DNA of 64,000 nt from Hyphomicrobiales bacterium (GCA_930633525.1 CAKNFP010000003.1:62001-126000); one strand, 5' to 3'; numbered from the stretch's first letter, positions 33,840-42,043 are shown. The notes: a model not told the origin generated them from the sequence alone. Numbers and translations: made by a program.

Positions 33840-35069
33840 ATGCAGATGCTTGGCCTCAATCCTACCGCACCCTTCGGGCCGCGGCCGCTTTCCGCGGCTG
33901 CACTGCGCGTGCAGCGAGACGTCATGCTGTGCCCGGCCGGCAAGGCCGCACACAAGTGGAAGACGTTTCGCCACGTCTGCGAGGCGAGGGCCGAGTTCCG
34001 GCTCTCCGACCGGTCGCTCACGGTGCTGAATGCGCTGTTGAGTTTCCACCCTGACACCGTTCTCACGCTCGGCACGGACGGCCTGGTGGTCTTCCCCTCG
34101 AACCGAGAGCTATCGCTGCGCGCCCACGGCATTCCCGCCTCGACGCTGCGCAGGCATATTGGCGCGCTGGTGGACGCCGGGCTGATCCTGCGACGCGACA
34201 GTCCGAACGGAAAGCGCTACGCCAGGCGCGCGCCCGGCGGGGGCATCGAGCAGGCTTTCGGGTTCGACCTCGGCCCGCTCGTGGCGCGCGCCGATGAATT
34301 GGCCGATCGCGCTGCACGCCTCGTCGAAGAACGCCGGGCCCTGGACGCGCTGCGCGAACAGATCACGCTTGCCCGACGCGACATCGCGAAGATGCTTTCA
34401 TTCTGCGTCGAGCAGCACGTCGAAGCCGACCTTCCGGCGCTTCACCGCGAATACAGGGAACTGCTCGAAGGTCGGCCGCGTCCCGCGAGGCGCGAAACGC
34501 TGCAGCCGCTTGCTGCCGCGCTGGCCGACCTCTCGGGACGGATACTCTGCATCCTCGAAAGCCACGTCGGTCCTGCAACGAATGGTGATGCGAGAGCGGA
34601 GTCACAACGCGCAGCGGCCGAAGGAGAGGACGTCAATGGACTTCCCGACGCGGAAGCTGCGCACGCCGAACCGCAAGATGAGGCGTCGTCCCCGGTCCCC
34701 GTCCGGCTCCTCGCCGAGACATGCCCCGATTTCGTCGACTACGCTCGCGACGGCCTGCGCTCGGCGCGTGACGTCACCGACACAGCGGCGATCGTGCGTC
34801 CCTTGCTTGGCGTCAGCCCGAGCGCGTGGGAGGATGCCTGCGCTGCCATGGGGCATGGTCCGGCGAGCGTCACTCTTGCACTCATCCTGCAACGCGGCAA
34901 CGCGATCCGGAATCCCGGCGGCTACCTGAGAACTTTGGCTCGACGCGCATCCGCCGGTCAGTTCTCGGTGTGGCCGATGCTGATGGCGCTCGGCGCCTCG
35001 CAACGCCGGAACGATGCCGCGGGGAGGCGCCCCCCTTCCCCCCCTTCTTTCCCGGACGAAAACGCGTAG
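33840..35069 (+). CDS. repC: replication initiator RepC (second copy)
   Basis: 409 aa from the ATG at 33840 (AGAGGA upstream). AAHKWKTFRHVCEARAEFRL, then SLTVLNALLSFHPDTVLTLG, VVFPSNRELSLRAHGIPAST and RRDSPNGKRYARR are the RepC core, clearly homologous to the gene at 30517 but well diverged, so not a recent duplication. The C-terminal domain is complete (CPDFVDYARDGL, LLGVSPSAWEDA, ILQRGNAIRNPGGYLRTL). It has its own promoter and ctRNA but no repAB of its own, i.e. a repC-only replicon. An in-frame GTG at 33786 is rejected because of the ctRNA spacing. Confidence 0.93.
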   Translation: MQMLGLNPTAPFGPRPLSAAALRVQRDVMLCPAGKAAHKWKTFRHVCEARAEFRLSDRSLTVLNALLSFHPDTVLTLGTDGLVVFPSNRELSLRAHGIPASTLRRHIGALVDAGLILRRDSPNGKRYARRAPGGGIEQAFGFDLGPLVARADELADRAARLVEERRALDALREQITLARRDIAKMLSFCVEQHVEADLPALHREYRELLEGRPRPARRETLQPLAAALADLSGRILCILESHVGPATNGDARAESQRAAAEGEDVNGLPDAEAAHAEPQDEASSPVPVRLLAETCPDFVDYARDGLRSARDVTDTAAIVRPLLGVSPSAWEDACAAMGHGPASVTLALILQRGNAIRNPGGYLRTLARRASAGQFSVWPMLMALGASQRRNDAAGRRPPSPPSFPDENA

Positions 35070-35109
35070 CGGCCTTTTCCCGCGCGTGATCTTTCATTCG
35101 CGCCAACGA

Positions 35110-35532
35110 CTAGGGTTCGTCCACGGGCGGCAACCGGCCGAGCCGTTTGAGGAGATCGTGGATGGCCCGGTGGACGATGCGCAAAGGCTGCGTGCGTTCC
35201 TCGGCGGCGAGCTGGCGAAGCGCGAGGTCAATCGCGTCGGGCAGGCGTAGCGCGTAGGGCCGCGACGACGCACGCTCGCCGTAAGGCTCGAGCGGGTTGC
35301 GGTCGCGCTGCGACCGAGGCGCTTTCTTCGGCTGGACGGGCTCGGTGGCCTCCGACGACGATCTCCTTTGCGCAGGCGGCGCCGGCGTGACCGGGTCGTC
35401 ATAGGCCGGGGTGACGACGACGGGCTGGAGCGCGGGCCTCTGTCCTGGCGGCGTGCCGACGCGCTGCGCGCGGAACGCGTCGCGGGGCAGGGGAGGCCGG
35501 TCCGGCTTTTCGCTTGGCGCGCCGTCGCTCAT
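35110..35532 (-). CDS. VirC2-like / RHH partner of the ParA-like protein
   Basis: 140 aa from the ATG at 35532, which overlaps the ParA-like stop (ATGA). The N-terminal half is proline-rich and disordered. The C-terminal half, RPYALRLPDAIDLALRQLAA, then IVHRAIHDLLKRLGRLP, looks like a ribbon-helix-helix DNA-binding fold. A ParA-like ATPase followed by an RHH protein next to mobC and a relaxase is the VirC1/VirC2 layout, in which the pair helps assemble the relaxosome at oriT. Function is inferred from that layout. Confidence 0.6.
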   Translation of the reverse strand: MSDGAPSEKPDRPPLPRDAFRAQRVGTPPGQRPALQPVVVTPAYDDPVTPAPPAQRRSSSEATEPVQPKKAPRSQRDRNPLEPYGERASSRPYALRLPDAIDLALRQLAAEERTQPLRIVHRAIHDLLKRLGRLPPVDEP

Positions 35533-36227
35533 GCTGCGCTCTCGTCCGTGGAGCCTTGGCTCGCGGCGAGCAGTTCGCGCACGACTTGGTCGGCGTTGTA
35601 GCGCGCCTTGCGCACGGACTCGTCCTTGTCGCTCATCTGGTAGAGCGTGCCGAAGCCGCTGGTCATCGTGCGGAAGGTCACGCGGCGGTAGAGCGCCGTC
35701 GCGCACACCGGGACATGCTCCGAATCGAGGTAGGCGACGACCTCGCGCAGCGGGCGCGTGTTGCGGTCGAGGCTGTCGTACTCGTTGAACAGCACGCGGT
35801 GCTGGCTCATCGGCAGCTGCGCGGTGGCGGCGTGCTGCTCGAGGTTGCGGATCGTCCGCACGACCTGCGATGCGTCGAATGTGTGGACCTTGCAGGGCAG
35901 CACGACGAGGTCGGCGCGCAACGCCGACTGGACCAGGACCTCGCCATAGTAGCCGGGCGTGTCGATGACGACGACGTCGTAACCGGCGAGCCGCTCGACA
36001 GCCTGGGTCAACGCCGCCTCGTCAGGCGCGCGGACGAGGTCGACGCCCTGAGGGCTCAGCCCGCGCGCGACGGACGACGCGTGCCACTGGTAGGAGGACC
36101 CCTGCGGGTCGGCGTCGACGATCGCGGCGGAGTAGCCATGCTTGGCGAACTCGCCGGCGAGAATGATCGCGACCGTGGTCTTGCCACTGCCGCCCTTCGG
36201 GTTCGCGACGGCGAAGACGCTTGGCAC
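35529..36227 (-). CDS. ParA/VirC1-like ATPase
   Basis: 232 aa from the GTG at 36227, which has AGGAGG with 6-base spacing upstream. An ATG at 36266 is in frame but lies inside the 20-bp motif and has no ribosome binding site. MPSVFAVANPKGGSGKTTVA carries the deviant Walker A motif, then AAIVDADPQGSSYQWH and VVVIDTPGYYGEVLVQSALR. It fits short ParA/VirC1 proteins. Divergent from mobC and relaxase across the putative oriT, so it may act in relaxosome assembly rather than partition, which RepA already covers. Confidence 0.8.
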   Translation of the reverse strand: MPSVFAVANPKGGSGKTTVAIILAGEFAKHGYSAAIVDADPQGSSYQWHASSVARGLSPQGVDLVRAPDEAALTQAVERLAGYDVVVIDTPGYYGEVLVQSALRADLVVLPCKVHTFDASQVVRTIRNLEQHAATAQLPMSQHRVLFNEYDSLDRNTRPLREVVAYLDSEHVPVCATALYRRVTFRTMTSGFGTLYQMSDKDESVRKARYNADQVVRELLAASQGSTDESAA

Positions 36228-36260
36228 GCCGGCCTCCTGCTTCTCGTGGAATCGATCATT

Positions 36261-36280
36261 TAACATACGATATAATAGAC
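36261..36280. promoter_or_regulatory. 20-bp backbone motif, site 3
   Basis: TAACATACGATATAATAGAC, 18 of 20 bases shared with 33604-33623. It lies about 34 bases upstream of the ParA-like GTG start and probably covers its promoter. Confidence 0.6.
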
Positions 36281-36282
36281 AT

Positions 36283-36505
36283 ACCGCAACGCCGCAGTTC
36301 GTCATTCCGGCAGTGCGTGACTGCGGTGTTGCGGCGTTCACGCGTTGCGGTCTTGAGGCAATGCGCTATTGCCGTATTGCGGCAATGTGTGAAGGCGGCA
36401 ATGCCGCAGTACAACGCTGCGGTTCTGAGGCATTGCGGTGTTAGCGACGTACATCGTTGCGGGATCGCGGCATTACCGAACGTTGTCATTGCCGAGTTGC
36501 GGTGA
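36283..36505. repeat. array of degenerate TTGCGG / CCGCAA units
   Basis: More than a dozen copies of GCGG or CCGC within N-TTGCGG/GGCAATGCC-like units in both orientations occur in about 220 bp, for example GTGTTGCGGCGTT, TATTGCGGCAATG and GGCGGCAATGCCGCA. Spacing is irregular and there are no long unique spacers, so it is not a CRISPR array. It lies between the ParA-like gene and the oriT-like repeat. Confidence 0.6.
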
Positions 36506-36614
36506 TTTTGTCCCGAGGGTTCGTCTCGGCTAGCGGGCTTGCTTCACTGGCCGTGGACGCCCTTCCTAGGATGAGGTCTGATAGTCGATTTATTAGATAT
36601 TGGTTGACAAGATA

Positions 36615-36635
36615 CCGGTTTGTGGGCCAAACCGG
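36615..36635. other. oriT: oriT-like inverted repeat (putative origin of transfer)
   Basis: CCGGTTTG-TGGGC-CAAACCGG, a perfect 8-bp inverted repeat followed by GTGACGACTGC. It lies 83 bases before mobC. The AAACCGG end of an inverted repeat followed by a nic region is the layout of RSF1010/IncQ-type oriTs. Position and layout support an oriT; the nic base cannot be fixed by eye. Confidence 0.5.
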
Positions 36636-36717
36636 GTGACGACTGCTGGACGCAGTCGGAGAGCGCTGACGCGCGATGGCGGCAGAGCCGCGCGAACGGG
36701 AAGGAAGGGGAGCGCCG

Positions 36718-37146
36718 ATGGCCCGCTCCGCCACAGCACCGCGACGCAAGCCGAGGCTTCGAACGGAGCTGTCGGAGGCCGACGCGGCGCGGCTCCAGGC
36801 GGCCGTCGTGCTGTTCGGCGTGCCGAAGGCCGAGGTCGTGCGGCGCCTGATCCGTGCGTCCGTGCAGGCCGGGCCGGCGCTGTCGGCCGAGAACACGCGC
36901 GCCGTCGTCGAGCTCGCCCAGCAGGTCCGGATGGTCGGCCGCAACCTCTCGCAGGTCCTGCGCGCGATCCACCGCGGACAGGCAGTGCGGATAGAAGACA
37001 CCGAGCCGGTGTGGCGCGGGCTGCACGAGGTCGTCGCCGCCATCAACGACGAATTGACCGAGATGACCGTGGCCTACGGCTCGAAACTGCGCCGGGAGGC
37101 CGGGCTTCCGCTGCCGTCCGAGATCTCGACCGAGGAGGCGCGATGA
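36718..37146 (+). CDS. mobC: MobC-like relaxosome accessory protein
   Basis: 142 aa from the ATG at 36718 (GAAGGGGAG upstream); an in-frame ATG at 36676 is possible. RRKPRLRTELSEADAARLQA, then FGVPKAEVVRRLIRASV is a ribbon-helix-helix-like N-terminus, and AQQVRMVGRNLSQVLRAIHRG, then VWRGLHEVVAAIND is the MobC domain (GxNLNQ-type motif). MobC opens oriT DNA for the relaxase. The stop overlaps the relaxase start in an ATGA. Confidence 0.85.
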   Translation: MARSATAPRRKPRLRTELSEADAARLQAAVVLFGVPKAEVVRRLIRASVQAGPALSAENTRAVVELAQQVRMVGRNLSQVLRAIHRGQAVRIEDTEPVWRGLHEVVAAINDELTEMTVAYGSKLRREAGLPLPSEISTEEAR

Positions 37147-39458
37147 ACCGCGCAGCCCAGATCGCCTGGTGGGTGGCGCAAGTCGAAGCGGCCCGGACCG
37201 CCGTCGACGCGGCCGCCCAATCCCGGCGGCAGCCGGGATCCTTCGGCGGCCTCGAGGAGGAGCCGCGAGCCCGCGCGGCGCGCGTCGCGCCGCTTGCCAA
37301 GGCGCCTCCGGCCCACGAGGTCATCCGCGGGCAGACGATCACCGGAGGCCGCGACGAGGAGCGGTCGCGCTCGCTGCCGGGATCGTCGGCGGGCGGAGGC
37401 GGCGGTAGTGCAACCTCACCACGTCCCTCTTCGCCGGCGCCGATCGCAGGCGGGCTCAGTGGGGGAGGGCAGGGCGCCGCCGGGCGCGCCCGCCAGCTCG
37501 CTTCCGGCTATCAGCCGGCTGTCGTCAAGGTGCTGTCCTGGGCCCACGGCACCGTCCGGGCCACGAAGACGAGCCAGTACGCGCATCGCGAAGACGTGCC
37601 GCTCGAGACCCACGACGGACGGATGCTGACGGACCGCGAGGCAGTCGCCGACGAGATCAAGGCGTGGTCGGTGAATTTCTCGAAGCGGGCGGAGAGCCAG
37701 GACGTCGGCGCCGTCCGCCTGACACTGCGCGGTGTGAAGGACACCGAAGAGGGCCGCGAGACCTATGAGAAGGCGATCGCGGCCGGCTTCGCCGGACACC
37801 GCTACGCCTACCGGCTCGACACAACGGAGGCAGGTGAGCTCGAGACGCGCCTGGTCGTCGCCTTGGCGGGGCCGGCGAAGGAGCGGTTCCGCGTCCGCGA
37901 GGAGCGGGTGGGGGACGGCGAGCACGGCTTCACCCGCAAACGCTTCGACATGGCTTCGGAGGGCAAGATCAAGGACCGCATCCACGCGGCGACCGGCCTC
38001 GACACGCAGGCGATCGACGCGTCGCCCGGGATGACCAACCACGGCCGCAACGGCGTCACCTACCGTCTCAACAGGCTGGTCGAGCACGGCGCTGCCGTCG
38101 ACGACAGGGGCAAGGCGATCGCCAATGTCGCCGACACCCGGATCGCGGCGCGCGAGTGGGGGCCGTCGCTGCGCTCCCAGTCGGTGCGCGACACGATGCA
38201 CCTGATGCTGTCGGCGAAGGCGGGCACCGACGTCGAGGCGCTGCGTCGCGCGGCGCGGAGCTTCCTGCACGAACGCTTCGGCGACCACAAGTTCATGTTC
38301 GGCATCCACGTCGACAAGGAGGCAGCCGGTCACATCCACGTCCACTCCGTCATCGCCGCGAAGAGCGAGTCCGGCCAGAAATTGCACCCGGGGCCGGAGA
38401 CGTTCCGCGAGTGGCGCACGGCCTACGCGCAGCACGCCCAGGCGGAAGGGCTTCGCATCGTCGCCACGTCGGCGCGGGAGCGCGCGTCGTCGCAGAGCTA
38501 CGGCCCCAAGGACAAGGCGATCGTCGACGCCGCCGACCGGCCGCGCCCCTCACGCGAGGCGCGGGACCGGGCCTACGCCGCCGACCCGGCCAACCGCAGG
38601 CTCATCGACAACGCGCGCCAGCGCATCGCGGTCGCCCGGTCGAACCCGATCCGCTTGCCGATGTCGCCGCCGGCGCGCGCGGCAGTTAACGAGAGCGTGG
38701 TCGCGTGGCGCGCCGTTGCGGCCGAGCAGCCCGCAAACCTGCAAGCGAAGGACATGCTCGAGCGGCTGCTCCTGGCACAGGCCGTCGGCGGGATCCTGCA
38801 GGCGATCGGGAAGCGTGTGGAGCACTTGACGAAGGAGGATGCAGCAATGGCGATCACATCCGAGCAGATGGCTAAGGACCTGCGTGTCATGAACGAGGCG
38901 GTGTCGCGGACAAGTGACCTGCTCGACGGACAGACCAAGCAGCAGTTTCGCGAGACGTCGGCGCGCTACCTGGAGACGCTCGCGAACAGGATCGACCTGC
39001 AGCGGGCACAAGAGCGCGGCGTGGAGCAACTCAGCCGAACCGAGGTCGAGGCGATCGTCGGCGAGAACGCGGACAGGCTCGTGGCCCGCGCGCAGGAGGT
39101 CAGCGCGCAGGAGCGGCGCGAGGCCGCCGCGGCCGAGCGCATCGCCGACCGCGCTCTCGATGCCGAGCGGCGACAGGAGGCGAACGCAGCCATGGATCCG
39201 ACATCGCAGCGAGAGCTCCGCGCCGAGAGGGCGATCGTCACCGGGTCGCAACAGTCGGCCGCGAGGGAAGCCCGCGAAGCCGCCGCCGCTGCGGACGCGG
39301 CGCGCATGATCGCCGAGCACCCCGGCCAGACCATCCCCAACGCCTTGGTGCAGACCGATGCGCTCGCGAAGCTTCGGGCGGAGCAGGAGCGCATCGTGCG
39401 GGAGCTGGAGGCGGCGAAAGGAGAGACGCAGTCGATCAAGGGCCAGCGGCAGCGTTGA
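37143..39458 (+). CDS. relaxase (mobilisation nuclease, VirD2/MobA type)
   Basis: 771 aa. The long N-terminal region includes a Ser/Gly/Pro-rich stretch at about 80-115. The three-histidine metal motif FGIHVDKEAAGHIHVHSVIA is near residues 386-405, with FLHERFGDHKFMF before it. The C-terminal ~250 residues are Ala/Arg/Glu-rich and helical. The relaxase cuts oriT and carries the strand to the recipient. The nucleophile tyrosine cannot be named with confidence because the catalytic block lies unusually far from the N-terminus. No type IV secretion genes are in the window. Confidence 0.88.
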   Translation: MNRAAQIAWWVAQVEAARTAVDAAAQSRRQPGSFGGLEEEPRARAARVAPLAKAPPAHEVIRGQTITGGRDEERSRSLPGSSAGGGGGSATSPRPSSPAPIAGGLSGGGQGAAGRARQLASGYQPAVVKVLSWAHGTVRATKTSQYAHREDVPLETHDGRMLTDREAVADEIKAWSVNFSKRAESQDVGAVRLTLRGVKDTEEGRETYEKAIAAGFAGHRYAYRLDTTEAGELETRLVVALAGPAKERFRVREERVGDGEHGFTRKRFDMASEGKIKDRIHAATGLDTQAIDASPGMTNHGRNGVTYRLNRLVEHGAAVDDRGKAIANVADTRIAAREWGPSLRSQSVRDTMHLMLSAKAGTDVEALRRAARSFLHERFGDHKFMFGIHVDKEAAGHIHVHSVIAAKSESGQKLHPGPETFREWRTAYAQHAQAEGLRIVATSARERASSQSYGPKDKAIVDAADRPRPSREARDRAYAADPANRRLIDNARQRIAVARSNPIRLPMSPPARAAVNESVVAWRAVAAEQPANLQAKDMLERLLLAQAVGGILQAIGKRVEHLTKEDAAMAITSEQMAKDLRVMNEAVSRTSDLLDGQTKQQFRETSARYLETLANRIDLQRAQERGVEQLSRTEVEAIVGENADRLVARAQEVSAQERREAAAAERIADRALDAERRQEANAAMDPTSQRELRAERAIVTGSQQSAAREAREAAAAADAARMIAEHPGQTIPNALVQTDALAKLRAEQERIVRELEAAKGETQSIKGQRQR

Positions 39459-39469
39459 TCGCTCTCAAG

Positions 39470-40195
39470 TCAGCGGATGATCTTCTGGCGGATAGCCTCG
39501 CCGATGAGGTGGGCCCGGTTCGTGACGTCGAGCCGCTGTCGTGCCGACAGCAGGTGCTTTGCGACAGTCGGGGGAGAGATGCCCAGGATCACCGAAATCT
39601 CCCAGTCCGTTTTTCCTTCGGAAGCCCACAGAATGCACTCCCGCTCACGCGGTGTTACCATGCGTTCCATGTCCTTAGGCTTGTGGCGCAACCGAAGGAG
39701 GTGACCAATCGCGAAATTGGCGGCGAAAGCGAGCTCGGCGAGTGCGTCGGGATTCAGATCCGCGTGACAAGCTCCAAATGAGACCGCAGCCAAGAGGCCT
39801 CCGACGAGATGGATTGGTATGACGTAGCCGGTTCTCAGCCCGAACGCGGCCGCCTCGCCTCCTACCAACTTCACGTCCTCACGCCGCGTCGCGGCTGCAT
39901 AGGATTCGTCCCAAGTAAACGGATGTCTCTTGCGCTGGAGATGACGCACGACCGGATCACGCAATGCGTAGTGATTCTTGTTGTAGCGTTCGGCCCAGCC
40001 CTCGGGAAATTCTTGGAAGAGCACATGAGAAGCAATGTCACGGGGCTTTATCGTCGCGCTCGGAACATGGCCGGCAAATACCCATCTGAATCCCGAGGCA
40101 GCCGCCTGTCTGAGCAAGAGCTGCTGGACCGCCGCCTCGTTGTCGGAGTCCTCGATGGACTTTATGAAATTCCAAGCATTAGAGGTGACGAACAT
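39470..40195 (-). CDS. LuxR-family quorum-sensing-type regulator (solo)
   Basis: 241 aa. The autoinducer-binding domain shows the conserved residues W-x3-Y (GWAERYNKNHY), DP (LRDPVVRHL), W (PFTWDE) and G (FGLRTGYVIPIH). The C-terminal HTH (LTWASEGKTD-like block: ERECILWASEGKTDWEISVI, then GISPPTVAKHLLSARQRLDV) is standard. No luxI gene is visible, so it is a solo here. Its end is 12 bases from the relaxase end (convergent); a TraR-like role in controlling transfer is possible but not shown. Confidence 0.85.
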   Translation of the reverse strand: MFVTSNAWNFIKSIEDSDNEAAVQQLLLRQAAASGFRWVFAGHVPSATIKPRDIASHVLFQEFPEGWAERYNKNHYALRDPVVRHLQRKRHPFTWDESYAAATRREDVKLVGGEAAAFGLRTGYVIPIHLVGGLLAAVSFGACHADLNPDALAELAFAANFAIGHLLRLRHKPKDMERMVTPRERECILWASEGKTDWEISVILGISPPTVAKHLLSARQRLDVTNRAHLIGEAIRQKIIR

Positions 40196-40374
40196 TCCTC
40201 ATGGATCCCGCCATCATTGCGTGGGCACGCGACGCTTTTGCCAAGCCATATCGCCAAGGGCGCTGAATACGGTTGTCTCGGCGAGCAGACAAAGCATGTT
40301 CCTCAGGTCGAGATTTTTTCCGGTTGGTCCCGACAGGTTCGAATGTTGGGCCATCGTCAGGTTTGTCGCGAAGT

Positions 40375-40662
40375 CTAATCGCCGGGCCGACGCAACTTTG
40401 GCGGCAATGGTCGTGTGCCGAAATCAACCGTAGTGTGTTGAACGATTTGCCCCGTCCGATTGACCGCGAGGCGGAGCCGGCGGTTCAGATAGAAGAAACT
40501 CAGACGGTATTGGCCCTCGTGATCGTCGACTCCGCGTTCGCACAAGCTCGTAATTGCTTGGCTGCGCATCAAGTCTGGGAGATCGGCCGCTGAAACGTTC
40601 AGCAATTTGCCCAGCAATTGCGCGTCGACCAGGATATCGCCATCAGTAATTTCAACACGCAT
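40375..40662 (-). CDS. DUF6522-like small protein
   Basis: 95 aa. VEITDGDILVDAQLLGKLLN, then DLMRSQAITSLCERGVDDHEG, YRLSFFYLNRRLRLAVN and GQIVQHTTVDFG match a small family (DUF6522) often found beside denitrification and NO-response genes. Function unknown. Likely co-transcribed with the small gene 11 bases upstream. Confidence 0.65.
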   Translation of the reverse strand: MRVEITDGDILVDAQLLGKLLNVSAADLPDLMRSQAITSLCERGVDDHEGQYRLSFFYLNRRLRLAVNRTGQIVQHTTVDFGTRPLPPKLRRPGD

Positions 40663-40673
40663 GATACTGATCC

Positions 40674-40853
40674 TTATCGCTTCGGAGCTACCAGATCGCG
40701 GCGGGGACGGCTAATCCAGCTTGGAAGATCGCTGGCGGGGAAAGAGTCCCACGAAGCTTGCGAGACGATATCCGATTTCAGTTCACCGGGAGGAACAGCC
40801 CGGTCGGTCACGGGCGGAACGCCAACGTCCGACTTCACCATCGCGGCCATCAT
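40674..40853 (-). CDS. small hypothetical protein with SFPASD motif
   Basis: 59 aa from the ATG at 40853. The C-terminal stretch VSQASWDSFPASDLPSW is a recognisable short motif (DSFPASDPPSW) seen in many small proteobacterial proteins of unknown function. It lies just downstream of the NsrR-like site at 40878 on the minus side, so it may be under NsrR control. Confidence 0.5.
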   Translation of the reverse strand: MMAAMVKSDVGVPPVTDRAVPPGELKSDIVSQASWDSFPASDLPSWISRPRRDLVAPKR

Positions 40854-40877
40854 GCACCTCCTTGCCAATCGCACTAA

Positions 40878-40900
40878 AAGATATATTCTGGATGTATGTT
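40878..40900. promoter_or_regulatory. NsrR-like operator 1
   Basis: Half-sites AAGATATATT and GGATGTATGTT form a 23-bp imperfect palindrome of NsrR type between divergent genes at 40853 and 40924. The left half is identical to the site at 46278; the right half is weaker. Confidence 0.55.
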
Positions 40901-40923
40901 AATCTGCCTGATGGAAGATTGCA

Positions 40924-41386
40924 ATGACAAACCACGCCGAGAGTCGCATCATTGACGTTGTCGCTCTTGTGATTGTGGTGCTGTGGATTGGCCTGCTCGC
41001 CGGCGTGTCGTTCCTGGCGACGCCCGCCAAATTCCTCGCGCCTAGCCTGATGTTACCCGTGGCCCTCGACGTCGGCCGTCACACTTTTGCGATCTTCAAC
41101 AAAATGGAATGGCTACTGGCGCTCGCCGCGCTGCTTGTTGTTCTGCTTTCCCGGCCGCGGAGTGCAATCGCAAATGCCTGCTGTCCTCGTCGCGCTCCTC
41201 GTCGTGCTCCAAGCGGCGTGGTTGCTGCCCGTGCTCGATCGACGCGTCGGGTTGATCATCGCCGGTCTCCAGCCGCCGGCGTCCAACCTGCACAATGTCT
41301 ATATCGGCATCGAAGTGGCAAAGCTGCTTGGGCTCATTGTCGTCAGCTTCGTGATCGGCCGACGCCTCGCCTACCGATGTTGTTGA
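40924..41386 (+). pseudogene. frameshifted DUF4149-like membrane protein
   Basis: The first frame gives MTNHAESRIIDVVALVIVVL, a first membrane helix, then FLATPAKFLAPSLMLPVALD and a second helix up to about 41160. The remaining two helices and the conserved LDRRVGLIIAGLQPPASNLHN block continue in another frame to 41386. Joined, the product would be a four-helix inner-membrane protein of about 153 aa. One indel near 41155-41185 breaks it: pseudogene or sequencing error. Confidence 0.65.
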
Positions 41387-41401
41387 AAGCCGCGGTGGAT
41401 C

Positions 41402-41710
41402 TCAGGAGGTGGCGCCACCTTCCGCCTTCCGGTAGAACTCGATGTAGATCCGTCCCGCCTCGGTGAAGGTGACATGATGGGGAATTTCAGCCTCGATCAC
41501 GATCGTCTCGCCGGCGCGTGCCCGCCGCTCGCCCCGGTAAGGCGCCTCGAGTTGAAAGAGCACCTCACCCTCAAGGACATGCAGCAATCCCCATGTGCCG
41601 GCTTTCGTCGAATGCGCGGACTGAAGACGGGCAGGCAGCGTCTCGGAAGTAAAATCCGGCGAGCGCCCGTAAGCTTCAAAACCGACCGGTATTTGCAAGG
41701 GAATCGTCAT
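41402..41710 (-). CDS. DUF1971/TehB-like cupin protein
   Basis: 102 aa. YGRSPDFTSETLPARLQSAH, then GTWGLLHVLEGEVLFQLEA, ETIVIEAEIPHHVTFTEAG and YIEFYR form a small cupin barrel of the DUF1971 type (TehB N-terminal-like). Often found in NO-response loci. Probably last gene of the long minus-strand operon starting at 45423. Function not established. Confidence 0.75.
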   Translation of the reverse strand: MTIPLQIPVGFEAYGRSPDFTSETLPARLQSAHSTKAGTWGLLHVLEGEVLFQLEAPYRGERRARAGETIVIEAEIPHHVTFTEAGRIYIEFYRKAEGGATS

Positions 41711-41758
41711 CTTACTGCCACTCCGAGCGTCGCTTTGCTTGCTTTGAACCGCGCCTCG

Positions 41759-42043
41759 TTACGCGGCGCCCTGTCGCTCTGTTGCAACCCACTTCAGAAT
41801 GGTCTGCACGGCCGTCAATCCAGGATCATGCGCCTTGCGGATAACCGTGAGCATCTGGAACCACAGATCATCGTCGGCGCTATCGATAAATGCCCGGACT
41901 GCTCCGGCGACAAAGTCCGCGGTCGCCATCGATGCGTCGGCCGCACGCATCTCGATGGCAATCGCCAGATCGGGGTCCAGCGTATCCAGCACTTGTGCAG
42001 CCAGTTCCGGCCGATCCAGTTGAGCAATGAGGGCTCCGAGCAT
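41759..42043 (-). CDS. hypothetical protein
   Basis: 94 aa, all-helical. MLGALIAQLDRPELAAQVLD, then TADFVAGAVRAFIDSADDDLW and GLTAVQTILKWVATE. Not recognised beyond being a small soluble protein of the NO-response cluster, 48 bases upstream of the DUF1971 gene in the same direction. Confidence 0.6.
   Translation of the reverse strand: MLGALIAQLDRPELAAQVLDTLDPDLAIAIEMRAADASMATADFVAGAVRAFIDSADDDLWFQMLTVIRKAHDPGLTAVQTILKWVATERQGAA

Noticed and set aside
36283..36505. Possible CRISPR array
   Set aside because: Units are short and irregular, without constant repeats, unique spacers or cas genes.
36600..37142. Upstream extension of the relaxase frame
   Set aside because: It would overlap mobC and the oriT-like repeat; the ATG at 37143 is coupled to mobC.
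37416..38435. Minus-strand frame opposite the relaxase
   Set aside because: Shadow; it reads through the relaxase three-histidine block on the other strand.
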